The notes under the pieces were generated by a model. The model worked only from the letters and a program-made list of their open reading frames with translations. It was not told the DNA's origin and searched no databases. This document shows, piece after piece, positions 7,201 through 14,856 of a DNA stretch of 32,827 bases. Position 1 is the stretch's first letter. The number at the start of each line of letters is the position of its first letter. Both the position numbers and the translations under genes were made by a program. This DNA is from Oscillatoriales cyanobacterium (GTDB lineage: Bacteria > Cyanobacteriota > Cyanobacteriia > Cyanobacteriales > Microcoleaceae), in assembly GCA_004292745.1 (NCBI GenBank), contig RDXH01000025.1, forward strand, positions 1 through 32,827, in the 5' to 3' direction.

Positions 7201-9840
7201 AACAACCCAGATTTGTGGAAAGTCAGCGTTTTAAAAGGACTAAATCTATCTCTAAAATACGGTTTAGTTCCCGAAGCATCTCTTTGTTACGCAGGTTATG
7301 GTATGTTTTTGAATGCGGTTTCAGGAGATTACAAAACCGCCTATCAATTTGCCATGCTGTCGCTGAATTTGAGCGAGAAATCTGGAAATTTGGGTCTAAA
7401 ATGTCGAGCCTGTTCATCCCTAGTCAGTATTTTTCATTACTGGTTCAATCATATCAAAGAAGCTTACGCAATTAGTAATGAAGGATATCAAGCGGCTTTA
7501 GAATCTGGGGATTTAGAATATGCAGGTTATATTCTGTCCAACCGCATCGCCAATTATTTCTTTCAAGGCCGAGATATTGCCCAAGTGCTCGCAGATACCA
7601 AAGGATATTTGCAATTCAGCCAAAAAACCAAAAATCAACTGGTAACTGATACATTATTAGGAGTTGAGTTAATCCTCTGTAACCTCAGCAAACTCACTAC
7701 TGACAAACTGGTTTTTGAGAACGAAGAAATTACCGAAGTAGAGTATGTATACAATTGTCAAGCCCATCAAAATTTGTACTCGCTGTGCTTGTATCAAATT
7801 CGTAAATGCCAGGTATTGTACTTGTATGGTAACTACAAGGAAGCATTACAATTAGCTTTGGAAGTAGAAAAGCAGCTTTCCTTTATTACAGGAGCTATAC
7901 CCGCCACCGAATGGAATTTTTACTTTTCGTTAGTGCTAATCGCTGTCTATCCCAATGTTTCTAAGTCAGAGCAAACGCTGTATTTAGAGAAGTTAGAAAA
8001 GAATCAAAGAGAGATGAAAATTTGGGCAGATAACTGTCCAGAAAATTTTCTCCACAAGCACGTTTTAGTGCAAGCAGAAATAGCCAGAATTTCCAAAAAA
8101 GACTCAGAAGCTGTCGAATTGTACGACTTCGCCATCACTTTAGCTCAAGACAATGAGTTTGTCCAAAATGAAGCTTTGGCTAATGAACTAGCAGCAAAAT
8201 ATTGGTTAAATAAAGGCAAATATCAATATGCTAAAATTCACTTACGGGATGCTCATTCCTGCTACCAACGCTGGGGTGCAACCCGAAAAGTAGATGATTT
8301 AGAACAAAAATATCCCCAGTTGCGGGAAATGACACCTCTCAACGGCAATTTTGCCCTCAATCAAACTACCACAACTATTCATACTTCTACTGGTAGCGAT
8401 GCGAGGGCCCTGGATTTAGCGACGGTAATGAAGGCATCTCTGGCAATTTCTAGCGAAATTGTCCTGGATAAGTTGCTGGGTTCTTTGATGAGAATCTCCC
8501 TGGAAAATGCTGGTGCTCAATTAGGTTTTCTGATTTTAGTCAGAGAGGGAAAACTGTTAATTTTAGCGAAAGCTTCAGTATTTGCCGAAGATGTCACGAT
8601 GTTGCCATTTATGCCTCTTGAGGAATGTCAGGATTTACCTGTGACGGTGATTAATTATGTGGAAAGGACTCGATCGGACTTGGTGTTGAGCAATGCGGCG
8701 GCGGAGGGACTATTTACGGCAGATCCCTACGTCGCCCAGAACCAACTCCAATCTATTTTGTGTACTCCCATTGTGAATCGAGGCAAACTAATCGGCATTC
8801 TTTATTTGGAAAATAATTTGACTATCGGTGCTTTTACTCCTCACAGATTGGAAGTTTTAAGGTTGCTTTCTTCTCAAGTTGCTATTTCTTTAGAAAATGC
8901 TCTGCTTTACAATTCTGTGGAACAGAAAGTGCAAGAGCGGACGCAGGAGTTACATGAAAAGAATGAGAGTTTAGAACAAACTTTGCGCGAGCTAAAACTC
9001 ACTCAAGCTCAATTGATTCAAACCGAAAAAATGTCTAGTCTGGGTCAAATGGTGGCGGGTGTAGCTCACGAAATTAATAATCCTGTAAGTTTTATTTATG
9101 GAAATCTGACACCAGCGGGCGAATATGTCCAAGATTTGCTGAAATTGATTGAGCTTTACCAGCAGCACTATCCAGATCCGAATGATGAAATTATGGATGA
9201 GATTGAAACTATTGAACTGGAATTTTTGATCGAAGATTTGCAAAAGTTGCTGGATTCTATGAAGGTGGGAGCTGAAAGAATTCGCGATATTGTGTTGAGT
9301 TTGCGGAATTTTTCGCGCTTAGATGAAGCGGAAATGAAGTCGGTTGATATTCATCAAGGGATTGACAGTACGGTGATGCTGTTGCAGCCTCGTCTGAGAA
9401 AGGAGGGCGGGCGTTTGGGTATTGAGGTGATTAGAAATTACGGGAATTTGCCACTAATTACTTGTTATGCGTCGCAGTTGAATCAGGTGTTTATGAATAT
9501 CTTGACCAATGCGATCGATGCGCTGTTGTTGGTAAGAGATAGCCCAGAAAATTATCAAAAAAAGCCTGCTATTACGATCGCCACGGAGGTGACAGACCGG
9601 AGTTCTGCGATCGTTAGAATTGGGGATACGGGTCCTGGGATGACGAGGGAGGTGCTGCACAAGATTTTTGACCCGTTTTTTACGACTAAACCTGTGGGTT
9701 CTGGTACGGGTTTGGGATTGTCTATTTGTCACTCGATTGTGGTGAGTTCTCATGGTGGGAAATTGACTTGTGTTTCTGCGCCGGGAGAGGGGAGTGAGTT
9801 TATTATTGAAATTCCCATCGCCCCACGGCTGGTGATGTAA
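4276..9840 (+). CDS. Ser/Thr kinase - AAA ATPase - GAF - histidine kinase fusion
   Basis: A giant signalling protein of about 1850 residues. Domains in order (counting from GTG 4270): Hanks-type kinase about 20-290 with HKDINPGN at 144, DFS in place of DFG at 165, and GTLAYMSPEQTGR; an AAA/STAND ATPase with Walker A GYSGIGKS near 385 and Walker B FLDDLQWAD near 515; a helical TPR-like region about 720-1350; a GAF domain about 1393-1530; a coiled coil; HisKA with VAHEINN (phospho-His about 1600); and HATPase with GDTGPGM and GTGLGL. This architecture is common in filamentous cyanobacteria and Myxobacteria. ATG 4276 was chosen, but 4324 (MMAIPG, closer to the family N-terminus) is possible. Cytoplasmic; no response regulator is adjacent. 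Signal and targets are unknown. Confidence 0.9.
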   Translation: MESNINLAHLISENPTMMAIPGVAVLALIYESSTSLVYRGRDEQNNQPVIIKLIKEDYPTPEELNRYRREYQITASLKLDGVVTVHKLLSVRNSLAMILEDFGGESLRIFMASQKFTILGFLTTAIKIAETLGEIHAKNVIHKDINPGNIVFNSVTGKVKLIDFSISTASELDNIPNKDPNFLEGTLAYMSPEQTGRMNRVIDYRTDFYSLGVTFYEILAGQLPFNTADPMELVHCHIAKQPVPLKEIAPEIPQAVSDIVMKLLAKTAEERYQSAWGLKADLESCLFQLQTSGLISEFTLGSQDISDKFKIPQKLYGRQREVETLLAAFERVAATNYRSSRRTEHSQIAVINKDVKSKTETSQLLLTRREYHKSRSEMMLIAGYSGIGKSAMVKILEKPITCRQGYFIWGKFDQYKRTIPYSAVVIAFSELVRQLLTESETQLAVWREKLRSAFGQNGQIIIDVIPEVELIVGPQSPVVELGPTESLNRFNLVFQNFIRVFCQPEHPLVIFLDDLQWADSATLKLIELMMTDEATQYLFLIGAYRDNEVSPTHPLMMTVETLRNQEAIVNQIALLPLGVDNITHLIAETLHSDRESVKPLAELVVSKTDGNPFFVNQFLHTLYQEDLLVFHPPLSGNKGGWHWDINQIEQCAITDNVVDLMVQKLRKLPISTQQVLRLVACLGNEFDLNTLSLINEKEASETFSQLLPAIKSGLILPSSELESKSLDYVMFPLLILNYKFLHDRVQQAAYALIDDSEKKAVHLKIGRQILENTPTEYRADRIFELVDHLNVARTLIGEDKELIELATLNLDAARRAKDATAYVSALQYLTAGMDGLTEDIWDSHYDLAFALHMERANVEYLNGYFEKSEEFINITLQKARSPLEKVEIYNLLIVQYTLRAKYEDAVKAGIKALNLLGIDLPLDGLQTVISEEFEAAKSILGDREIASLIDAPEMTIPEKKVAVKLITNLLTSAYLNNPDLWKVSVLKGLNLSLKYGLVPEASLCYAGYGMFLNAVSGDYKTAYQFAMLSLNLSEKSGNLGLKCRACSSLVSIFHYWFNHIKEAYAISNEGYQAALESGDLEYAGYILSNRIANYFFQGRDIAQVLADTKGYLQFSQKTKNQLVTDTLLGVELILCNLSKLTTDKLVFENEEITEVEYVYNCQAHQNLYSLCLYQIRKCQVLYLYGNYKEALQLALEVEKQLSFITGAIPATEWNFYFSLVLIAVYPNVSKSEQTLYLEKLEKNQREMKIWADNCPENFLHKHVLVQAEIARISKKDSEAVELYDFAITLAQDNEFVQNEALANELAAKYWLNKGKYQYAKIHLRDAHSCYQRWGATRKVDDLEQKYPQLREMTPLNGNFALNQTTTTIHTSTGSDARALDLATVMKASLAISSEIVLDKLLGSLMRISLENAGAQLGFLILVREGKLLILAKASVFAEDVTMLPFMPLEECQDLPVTVINYVERTRSDLVLSNAAAEGLFTADPYVAQNQLQSILCTPIVNRGKLIGILYLENNLTIGAFTPHRLEVLRLLSSQVAISLENALLYNSVEQKVQERTQELHEKNESLEQTLRELKLTQAQLIQTEKMSSLGQMVAGVAHEINNPVSFIYGNLTPAGEYVQDLLKLIELYQQHYPDPNDEIMDEIETIELEFLIEDLQKLLDSMKVGAERIRDIVLSLRNFSRLDEAEMKSVDIHQGIDSTVMLLQPRLRKEGGRLGIEVIRNYGNLPLITCYASQLNQVFMNILTNAIDALLLVRDSPENYQKKPAITIATEVTDRSSAIVRIGDTGPGMTREVLHKIFDPFFTTKPVGSGTGLGLSICHSIVVSSHGGKLTCVSAPGEGSEFIIEIPIAPRLVM

Positions 9841-9871
9841 AAAAGATAATCAATAATAGGCTTCATGCCCC

Positions 9872-10435
9872 ATGCTGGGACCCGAAAGTCGCAACTCGGA
9901 AATTATCACTAACATCAAAACAGTCAAAGCTTTTGCGACAGAAACAGGGGAACTAAAAAAGCAAACCACCAGACTCGATGGCGAATTAAAAGTAGTGATA
10001 TCAAATCCGTTGACATCGGAATTATTATTTCTCTCTTCTCTTTCTCTGTGTCAAGAGTGTTCTAGTCAGGTTTAATAATTCCGATCCGGAATTGATGGGG
10101 AGCGAGGAATGCGCTTATCCGGTGGTCAGCGACAGCGATTGGGCATTGCTAGGGCGCTGTTAGTGGAGCCGGATGTGTTAATTTTCCATGAGGCTACTTC
10201 GAGTTTGGATGATGAAAGCGAGCGATCGATCCAGATTGCTATGCGAAATATCCTCGGTACGCGCACTACCATCATTATTGCCCACAGACTCAGTACCATT
10301 CGTGAAGCCGATGCGATCGTCGTACTCGATGGCGGTAGAATCGTCGAAGTTGGCAGCCACAGCGAACTCTTGAAGCAACAAGGCATTTACCGGAGGCTGC
10401 ACTCCCTGCAAGAAACCGATCAGTTGCTTGATTAG
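9872..10435 (+). pseudogene. ABC transporter (MsbA/HlyB-like) remnant with internal deletion
   Basis: Two pieces of one exporter family survive. Codons around 9896-10003 read SEIITNIKTVKAFATETGEL and LDGELKVVI, typical of the transmembrane half near the intracellular coupling region. From 10097 the frame reads [22 protein letters not shown], the ABC signature, then a Walker B-like [15 protein letters not shown], the H-loop [10 protein letters not shown] and a normal C-terminus. Walker A and roughly 250 residues between the pieces are missing, an in-frame TAA sits at 10076-10078, and the Walker B aspartate before the catalytic glutamate is His. The remaining product cannot hydrolyse ATP. A 71-bp palindromic insertion lies exactly at the gap. 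Confidence 0.85.
10015..10085. repeat. 71-bp element with 13-bp terminal inverted repeats at the ABC deletion point
   Basis: Perfect arms ATCGGAATTATTA (10015-10027) and TAATAATTCCGAT (10073-10085) enclose 45 bases, pyrimidine-rich in the first half. It occupies the place where about 250 codons of the ABC transporter are missing. No clear target-site duplication is seen. It could be a tiny mobile palindrome or a by-product of the deletion. Confidence 0.55.
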
Positions 10436-10602
10436 TCAAAGGATTTTGGATTTGGGATTGCAATTTCCCAATTCCCGATCCGGGAGCTACGGTGTCCTAC
10501 AGCCCTTGTTTGACTTATATATTACCAATCTTTGATTAGTATTTTAAATGTGTTGTTCCCAACCCAGAAAATGATGATAAGGTATTTAACTGTGGTGCAA
10601 AT

Positions 10603-10687
10603 GGGTCGATGCCCGAGCGGTTAATGGGGGCGGACTGTAAATCCGCTGGCTACGCCTACGCTAGTTCAAATCTAGCTCGGCCCACCA
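10603..10687 (+). tRNA. tRNA-Tyr (GTA)
   Basis: Class II tRNA. The acceptor stem GGGTCGA pairs with TCGGCCC (one G-T), the anticodon stem GCGGA/TCCGC frames CTGTAAA with anticodon GTA, a long variable arm (about TGGCTACGCCTACG) follows, and the T arm contains GTTCAAATC. The CCA end is encoded at 10685-10687. It lies 70 bp upstream of tRNA-Thr and is probably cotranscribed with it. Confidence 0.95.
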
Positions 10688-10757
10688 CTTTTTAATTAAA
10701 AGTTAAAATTTAAGAATTAAAAGTTAAAATTTTAGTTTGATATTTTTAATTGTTTAT

Positions 10758-10829
10758 GCCCGTATAACTCAGTGGTAGAGTACCTCCTTGGTAAGGAGGA
10801 AGTCACGAGTTCAAATCTCGTTACGGGCT
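10758..10829 (+). tRNA. tRNA-Thr (GGT)
   Basis: A 72-base cloverleaf: acceptor GCCCGTA pairs with TACGGGC, D arm CTCAGTGGTAGAG, anticodon stem CCTCC/GGAGG with loop TTGGTAA (anticodon GGT), and T arm CGAGTTCAAATCTCG. The discriminator base is T and CCA is not encoded, unlike the tRNA-Tyr just upstream. Confidence 0.95.
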
Positions 10830-10889
10830 TACTTCGTCCTAGTATACCAACCGCCAAGGCTGTTGAGGCGACTGTTGTTGTATGGTAGA

Positions 10890-11981
10890 CTACTGATAGT
10901 CTAGGGCTTCCAAAGCTTGTTTCATCTCCTCTGTTGTAGTGGTCGCGGTACCGAATTGGCGCACCACAATGCTAGCCGCCAAATTCCCCAAAACCGCTGC
11001 TTCCCAACCAGAAGCACCGACACACAAAGCTAAAGTCATCGCAGCTACGACTGTATCCCCAGCACCAGTGACATCAAACACATCCGTCTTATTAAACGGG
11101 GGAATATCCCAACGTTGAATATCCAACTCCCCCCGATCGCAAATAAATGTTGGAGGTGGTGAATTTTCGATGGTTTCTCCCTTCACTATTTCAAACAAAC
11201 TCATCCCTTCTTCGCCGCGAGTAATCAGGATTTTTTGAGATTTAGTTAAATTCAACAAATCCCGTCCGGCTTGCATTAAAGTTGAATGATTATTAATAGC
11301 ATATCCGACAGCTTGTTCGGCTTCTGGCAAGTTCGGCGTAAACAACATCGCTCCCGAATATCGCTGCAAATTTGTTTGAGCATCGACAATTGTTTTATCA
11401 GGAACTACCGCTGATTCGATCGCCAAATTAGTCAAAACTCCATCACCATAGTCCGAACAAACCACCGCATCTACAGTCGGTATTTGTTGCCGGATATAAT
11501 CTGCTAATTGTAACTGCAAATCCAAATCCGGCAACTCATCCGATTTGCGATCGACTCTGACAATTTGTTGAGTCACCGACTGTCGCGCGTGTCCCGAAAT
11601 ACGAGTTTTAGTCACAGTAGGACGCTGCGCATCGATAAAAATCCCCGCCGTATCAATTCCCGCAGCCTCAAAAATACCGCACAAAGCCTTTCCTTGGTCA
11701 TCTTTTCCCACCAAGCCAGCAACTTTTACTTTGCCTCCCAGTTTCGCTAAATTATAGACAGCATTTGCGCCTCCTCCCGGTACTTGTCGAGTATTTTCGT
11801 AGCGCAAAATCAACACAGGTGCTTCGCGGGAAATTCGCTCTACTTGTCCGGTAACAAACTCGTCCAAGGTCAAATCTCCGATCGCCAATACCTGTGCTCG
11901 ATCGAAGCAGTCTAATCTTTGCAATAATTTCTCTGTTGAGTCGCGCAGTTGAAGCCAAAAATCGGAATAGTCATTAGTCAT
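10890..11981 (-). CDS. rfaE1: D-glycero-beta-D-manno-heptose-7-phosphate kinase-type PfkB carbohydrate kinase
   Basis: A PfkB/ribokinase-fold enzyme of about 363 residues matching the kinase half of HldE (RfaE): LAIGDLTLDEFVTG at the N-terminus, REAPVLILRYE, VPGGGANAVYNLAKLGG (the sugar-site signature), and C-terminal DVTGAGDTVVAAM with the GAGD catalytic aspartate. It would phosphorylate heptose-7-phosphate to the 1,7-bisphosphate in ADP-heptose synthesis. The adenylyltransferase domain of bifunctional HldE is absent, so that step must be encoded elsewhere. The longer reading from 12029 adds 16 residues (MSHAQLSIPQ...) with weak character; ATG 11981 (MTNDYSDFW) suits the family better. Substrate is assigned by family resemblance; another sugar is possible. 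Confidence 0.8.
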   Translation of the reverse strand: MTNDYSDFWLQLRDSTEKLLQRLDCFDRAQVLAIGDLTLDEFVTGQVERISREAPVLILRYENTRQVPGGGANAVYNLAKLGGKVKVAGLVGKDDQGKALCGIFEAAGIDTAGIFIDAQRPTVTKTRISGHARQSVTQQIVRVDRKSDELPDLDLQLQLADYIRQQIPTVDAVVCSDYGDGVLTNLAIESAVVPDKTIVDAQTNLQRYSGAMLFTPNLPEAEQAVGYAINNHSTLMQAGRDLLNLTKSQKILITRGEEGMSLFEIVKGETIENSPPPTFICDRGELDIQRWDIPPFNKTDVFDVTGAGDTVVAAMTLALCVGASGWEAAVLGNLAASIVVRQFGTATTTTEEMKQALEALDYQ

Positions 11982-12248
11982 GAACAATAAAAAATGAGAC
12001 TGAGGAATTGACAATTGGGCGTGGGACAAGTGGCAAATAAAAAATAGCCCCTAAAGACTAATAATATTTGCCTCCATCTTGGGATTTTTAACTTGTAATT
12101 CATGTTCTCACCAGAGTGAAAACCTATTGCAGAGCGATGGCGATCGCTTCAATCACTTACCACAAGATTGCGGATAGAAGGAAACACCTTTAGAAATTAG
12201 AGCAACCTTCAAGCTGTGAAAGTTGTCTGTAACCTTCCGAAGGAAGCG

Positions 12249-12821
12249 TTACTTCAACTTCTGCTTGATGATCGTAATCACCTGAGTCATTTGTTTCTTG
12301 AGTGCGTCAATTTCAGCCTGCATTTTTGCCATTTTCTCAGTCATCGCCTGAAGTTCGGCGGTGCCCGATCCAGAGGTAGGTGCAGCAGCGGCGGCGGCGG
12401 CTTCTGGTACTGGTTTCTTTTTAGCCAATACCATCGCTGATTTAATCGCCTCAGTGAGTTGCTTCTTCTCAAAGGGTTTGGCGATAAATGCAAAAAAATG
12501 CTTCTCAAAAGGTTTAGGAATTTTCTCCATCACCTCTTCTTCCCGGCCCGACATGATCACCAAGGGGATCTTGGAAAGTTCGGGATGGGCTTGAACTTTT
12601 TGATACACTTCCCAACCGCTGACTTTGGGCAGCAGGAAATCTAACATAATTAGATTGGGACGGGCTTGACGGATCAGCTTTAGTCCCTCTTCTCCGTCTT
12701 TGGCTTCTAGAACTTCAAAGTTACCTTGGGGTAACATTTCTCGGACTCGGACGCGGATGACTTTACTGTCATCGATGACTAAGATTTTTTGACCAGCCAC
12801 GACTGACTCCTTCAGATACAT
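12249..12821 (-). CDS. Response regulator with receiver domain and C-terminal coiled coil
   Basis: A 190-residue protein. Residues 12-130 form a receiver domain: acidic pair D17-D18 (LVIDDSKVIR), phosphoacceptor D61 (IMLDFLLPKVSGWE), the conserved Ser in VIMSGREEE and Lys in FIAKPFEKKQL. A low-complexity linker of seven alanines joins it to a C-terminal heptad-rich helix (LQAMTEKMAKMQAEIDALKK), probably for oligomerisation. There is no DNA-binding or enzymatic output domain, so it likely works by protein contact, as in phosphorelay or motility complexes. It has no kinase neighbour. A small hairpin CTTCC-GAA-GGAAG (12234-12246) lies just past the stop. Confidence 0.88.
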   Translation of the reverse strand: MYLKESVVAGQKILVIDDSKVIRVRVREMLPQGNFEVLEAKDGEEGLKLIRQARPNLIMLDFLLPKVSGWEVYQKVQAHPELSKIPLVIMSGREEEVMEKIPKPFEKHFFAFIAKPFEKKQLTEAIKSAMVLAKKKPVPEAAAAAAAPTSGSGTAELQAMTEKMAKMQAEIDALKKQMTQVITIIKQKLK

Positions 12822-13078
12822 TTAACCCGGTAAATCTAGGATTAACCTTCGATCTACTGTGTATAGCATAATCTGGTAAGCCCTAAGCTCTCCAGATAGG
12901 TAAGTGTTGATTCGCAACCTTAAGTATATCTCTAACAGAATTCTCTCCAAAATCCTTTCTAACTTGAATTTTTGCGTTCGCACAGGTCAATGGTGATTGG
13001 GGACACCATTCCTGCAAGTTCAGAGACTTCGATTTCAGATACGATCGAAAAGCATTAACCCGAAAAGCACTTAATTTC

Positions 13079-14041
13079 ATGGCCTCCCAAACCCCTCAAA
13101 CCCCCGCAGCCAAATCAATTACCTCCCCAATGCGGGATGAAATCCAGGCGATGCCTAAGTGGTTGCGCCGCCCACTTGGCAAAGCCAGCGAACTCTCCGA
13201 AGTCCAAAAAATTATTAAGCAGCGGCAAATTCACACCATTTGCGAGGAAGGTAGATGTCCCAACCGCGCAGAATGCTATGCCCAAAAAACCGCCACCTTT
13301 TTATTAATGGGCCCCACTTGCACCCGTGCTTGTGCATTTTGTCAAGTAGATAAAGGTCATTCTCCCATGCCCCTAGACCCCGAAGAGCCACAAAAGGTAG
13401 CCGAAGCAGTCAATCTGCTGGGTTTGCGCTATGCGGTTCTAACTTCGGTAGCCCGTGATGATTTACCCGATGGAGGTGCTGGTTGGTTTGCGATGACGAT
13501 CGCCCACATCCGCCTTCTCAACCCCGACACTCAAATAGAGGTACTAACACCCGATTTTTGGGGTGGTGCCACCGCACCCACCCTCCCGGAAACCGAAAAC
13601 AGCACCCTCGATGAATTGCAGCGATCGCGAATTAGGACAGTCCTAGAGGCTAAACCAGCGTGTTACAACCACAATATTGAGACAGTAAGGCGGTTACAAG
13701 GGCCTGTGCGTAGGGGGGCAAAGTACGATCGCTCCCTCGACGTTCTCCGCATTGTCAAAGAATTTGACCCCAGCATTCCCACCAAATCCGGTTTGATGTT
13801 GGGGCACGGGGAAACCGAAACTGAAATAGTAACAGCGATGGTCGATTTGCGGGATGCCAAGTGCGATCGACTCACCCTCGGTCAATACATGAGACCCTCT
13901 CTAGAACACCTCCCTGTACAAAAATACTGGACACCCACTGAATTTGACCGTTTCGGGGAAATAGCCACAGAGATGGGTTTTCAACAAGTGCGATCGGGCC
14001 CTCTCGTCCGCAGTTCCTACCACGCCGGAGAAAACGATTGA
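13079..14041 (+). CDS. lipA: Lipoyl synthase
   Basis: Radical SAM enzyme that inserts two sulfurs into octanoyl groups on lipoyl-domain proteins (pyruvate dehydrogenase E2, glycine cleavage H). The auxiliary cluster cysteines are C55, C60 and C66 ([12 protein letters not shown]), the radical SAM cysteines C81, C85 and C88 (CTRACAFC), and the C-terminal RSSY serine motif is present near residue 312. Length is 320. Between LTPDFWGG and the TVLEAKP strand there is an extra segment of about 20 residues ([18 protein letters not shown]) compared with E. coli-type LipA, which looks like a loop insertion. The first 20 residues are poorly conserved in character, so a start at M18 or M25 is possible. 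Confidence 0.95.
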   Translation: MASQTPQTPAAKSITSPMRDEIQAMPKWLRRPLGKASELSEVQKIIKQRQIHTICEEGRCPNRAECYAQKTATFLLMGPTCTRACAFCQVDKGHSPMPLDPEEPQKVAEAVNLLGLRYAVLTSVARDDLPDGGAGWFAMTIAHIRLLNPDTQIEVLTPDFWGGATAPTLPETENSTLDELQRSRIRTVLEAKPACYNHNIETVRRLQGPVRRGAKYDRSLDVLRIVKEFDPSIPTKSGLMLGHGETETEIVTAMVDLRDAKCDRLTLGQYMRPSLEHLPVQKYWTPTEFDRFGEIATEMGFQQVRSGPLVRSSYHAGEND

Positions 14042-14468
14042 AATTAATCTCAATCGCTATAGATTCAAAGTTACAAAAAGTAACTCTAGAGGATGGTACA
14101 AACGTGAACCCTCTCTGGTACTGTAAGACTTTATAAAGTCGGGATCAAAAACTTCCACGACTCTAAACAGACACCAAAAAACCTCAGACTACCTCGGTAG
14201 CAGATTTTGATTAAGTGTCAAGCATCACCGAACCTAATTGTCGGCGATTGTTTCAATCAGTGGGTCTTACAATATTAAGACCCAAGCAATCCCAAATGCC
14301 TTGTGCGATGGGATAAGGAGCTGCATAGTTCAGCTCAGGCGGGTTAATCCGCTCGAAGTAAAAAAGAAAAGGGAGGGATTCACGCCTCCTATGTCATGGA
14401 CACCATGACTATACTTTTACAAGCTATTGGTGGTAAATACAGTCACATATTAATTAGGACTTTGACCT
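14042..14468 (+). other. Hairpin-rich spacer between lipA and psaX (possible structured RNA or long leader)
   Basis: 427 bp without a credible gene but dense in inverted repeats: AGTTAC/GTAACT (14069-14085), the palindrome GACTTTATAAAGTC (14127-14140), GGGTCTTA/TAAGACCC (14262-14283), ATCCCA/TGGGAT (14289-14314), GAGCTG/CAGCTC (14318-14336), GCGG/CCGC (14339-14352), GGAGG/CCTCC (14372-14389) and GTCATGG-ACA-CCATGAC (14393-14409). Six consecutive stems between 14262 and 14409 suggest a folded RNA, either the psaX 5' leader or an independent small RNA. I could not match it to 6S, SRP, tmRNA or a known riboswitch. Confidence 0.45.
14393..14409. promoter_or_regulatory. Perfect inverted repeat upstream of psaX
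   Basis: GTCATGG-ACA-CCATGAC has 7-bp arms around 3 bases, 59 bp before the psaX ATG. No T-run follows, so it is not an ordinary terminator. It could be an operator or the last stem of a leader RNA. Confidence 0.4.
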
Positions 14469-14615
14469 ATGGCAGAGATAGCAAAGAATCAACTAAAATC
14501 CGATTCCGTAATGAAAACGGGTAAGCCACCTTACACCTTTCGCATGGCTTGGTTTTTGGTACTACTAGGTATCAATTTTCTAGTTGCAGCCTATTATTTC
14601 CATATCATTGAATAG
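14469..14615 (+). CDS. psaX: Photosystem I subunit PsaX
   Basis: A 48-residue protein with a single membrane helix. The C-terminal part, PPYTFRMAWFLVLLGINFLV followed by AAYYF, matches the PsaX pattern known from thermophilic and filamentous cyanobacteria (x-Y-x-F-R-x-x-W...INFLVAAYYF). PsaX sits at the periphery of photosystem I and helps bind a chlorophyll. An AGGA ribosome site at 14456-14459 is 9 bases before this ATG, which supports it over the internal M15. The N-terminus is about 10 residues longer than in the thermophile protein. It is monocistronic, downstream of a hairpin-rich spacer. Confidence 0.9.
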   Translation: MAEIAKNQLKSDSVMKTGKPPYTFRMAWFLVLLGINFLVAAYYFHIIE

Positions 14616-14856
14616 TTCTGCAACCTGGATTTTAGTGACCCTGTGCTGTTCTCCGCCTGTACTTAACCATGTTTTTGGCAGGTAGAGAGCAGCAATTGCA
14701 TTCTGAACGGGCAAGGTAGCCATTCCACTTTATCAAAAAATTATTTACGCTCTACTATCGTCCCATTTCTCTTGTGCGATTCCTATGGTTTCCGGTTGCA
14801 TCGGTATTGTTAAAACAGTCAACATCACCTGAGAGTGGAACTGGAATTGATATCAA

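Noticed and set aside
10109-10435. Stand-alone ABC ATPase gene
   Set aside because: Has signature and H-loop but no Walker A and an altered Walker B; it is the tail of the pseudogene beginning at 9872.
14220-14410. 6S RNA, SRP RNA or a known riboswitch
   Set aside because: Stem series is suggestive, but I could not match conserved sequence blocks of any class with confidence; kept only as an unassigned structured region.
14406-14520. Short ATG frame (MTILLQAIGGKY...) overlapping the psaX start
   Set aside because: Begins inside the inverted repeat, overlaps psaX in another frame and shows no recognisable protein character.
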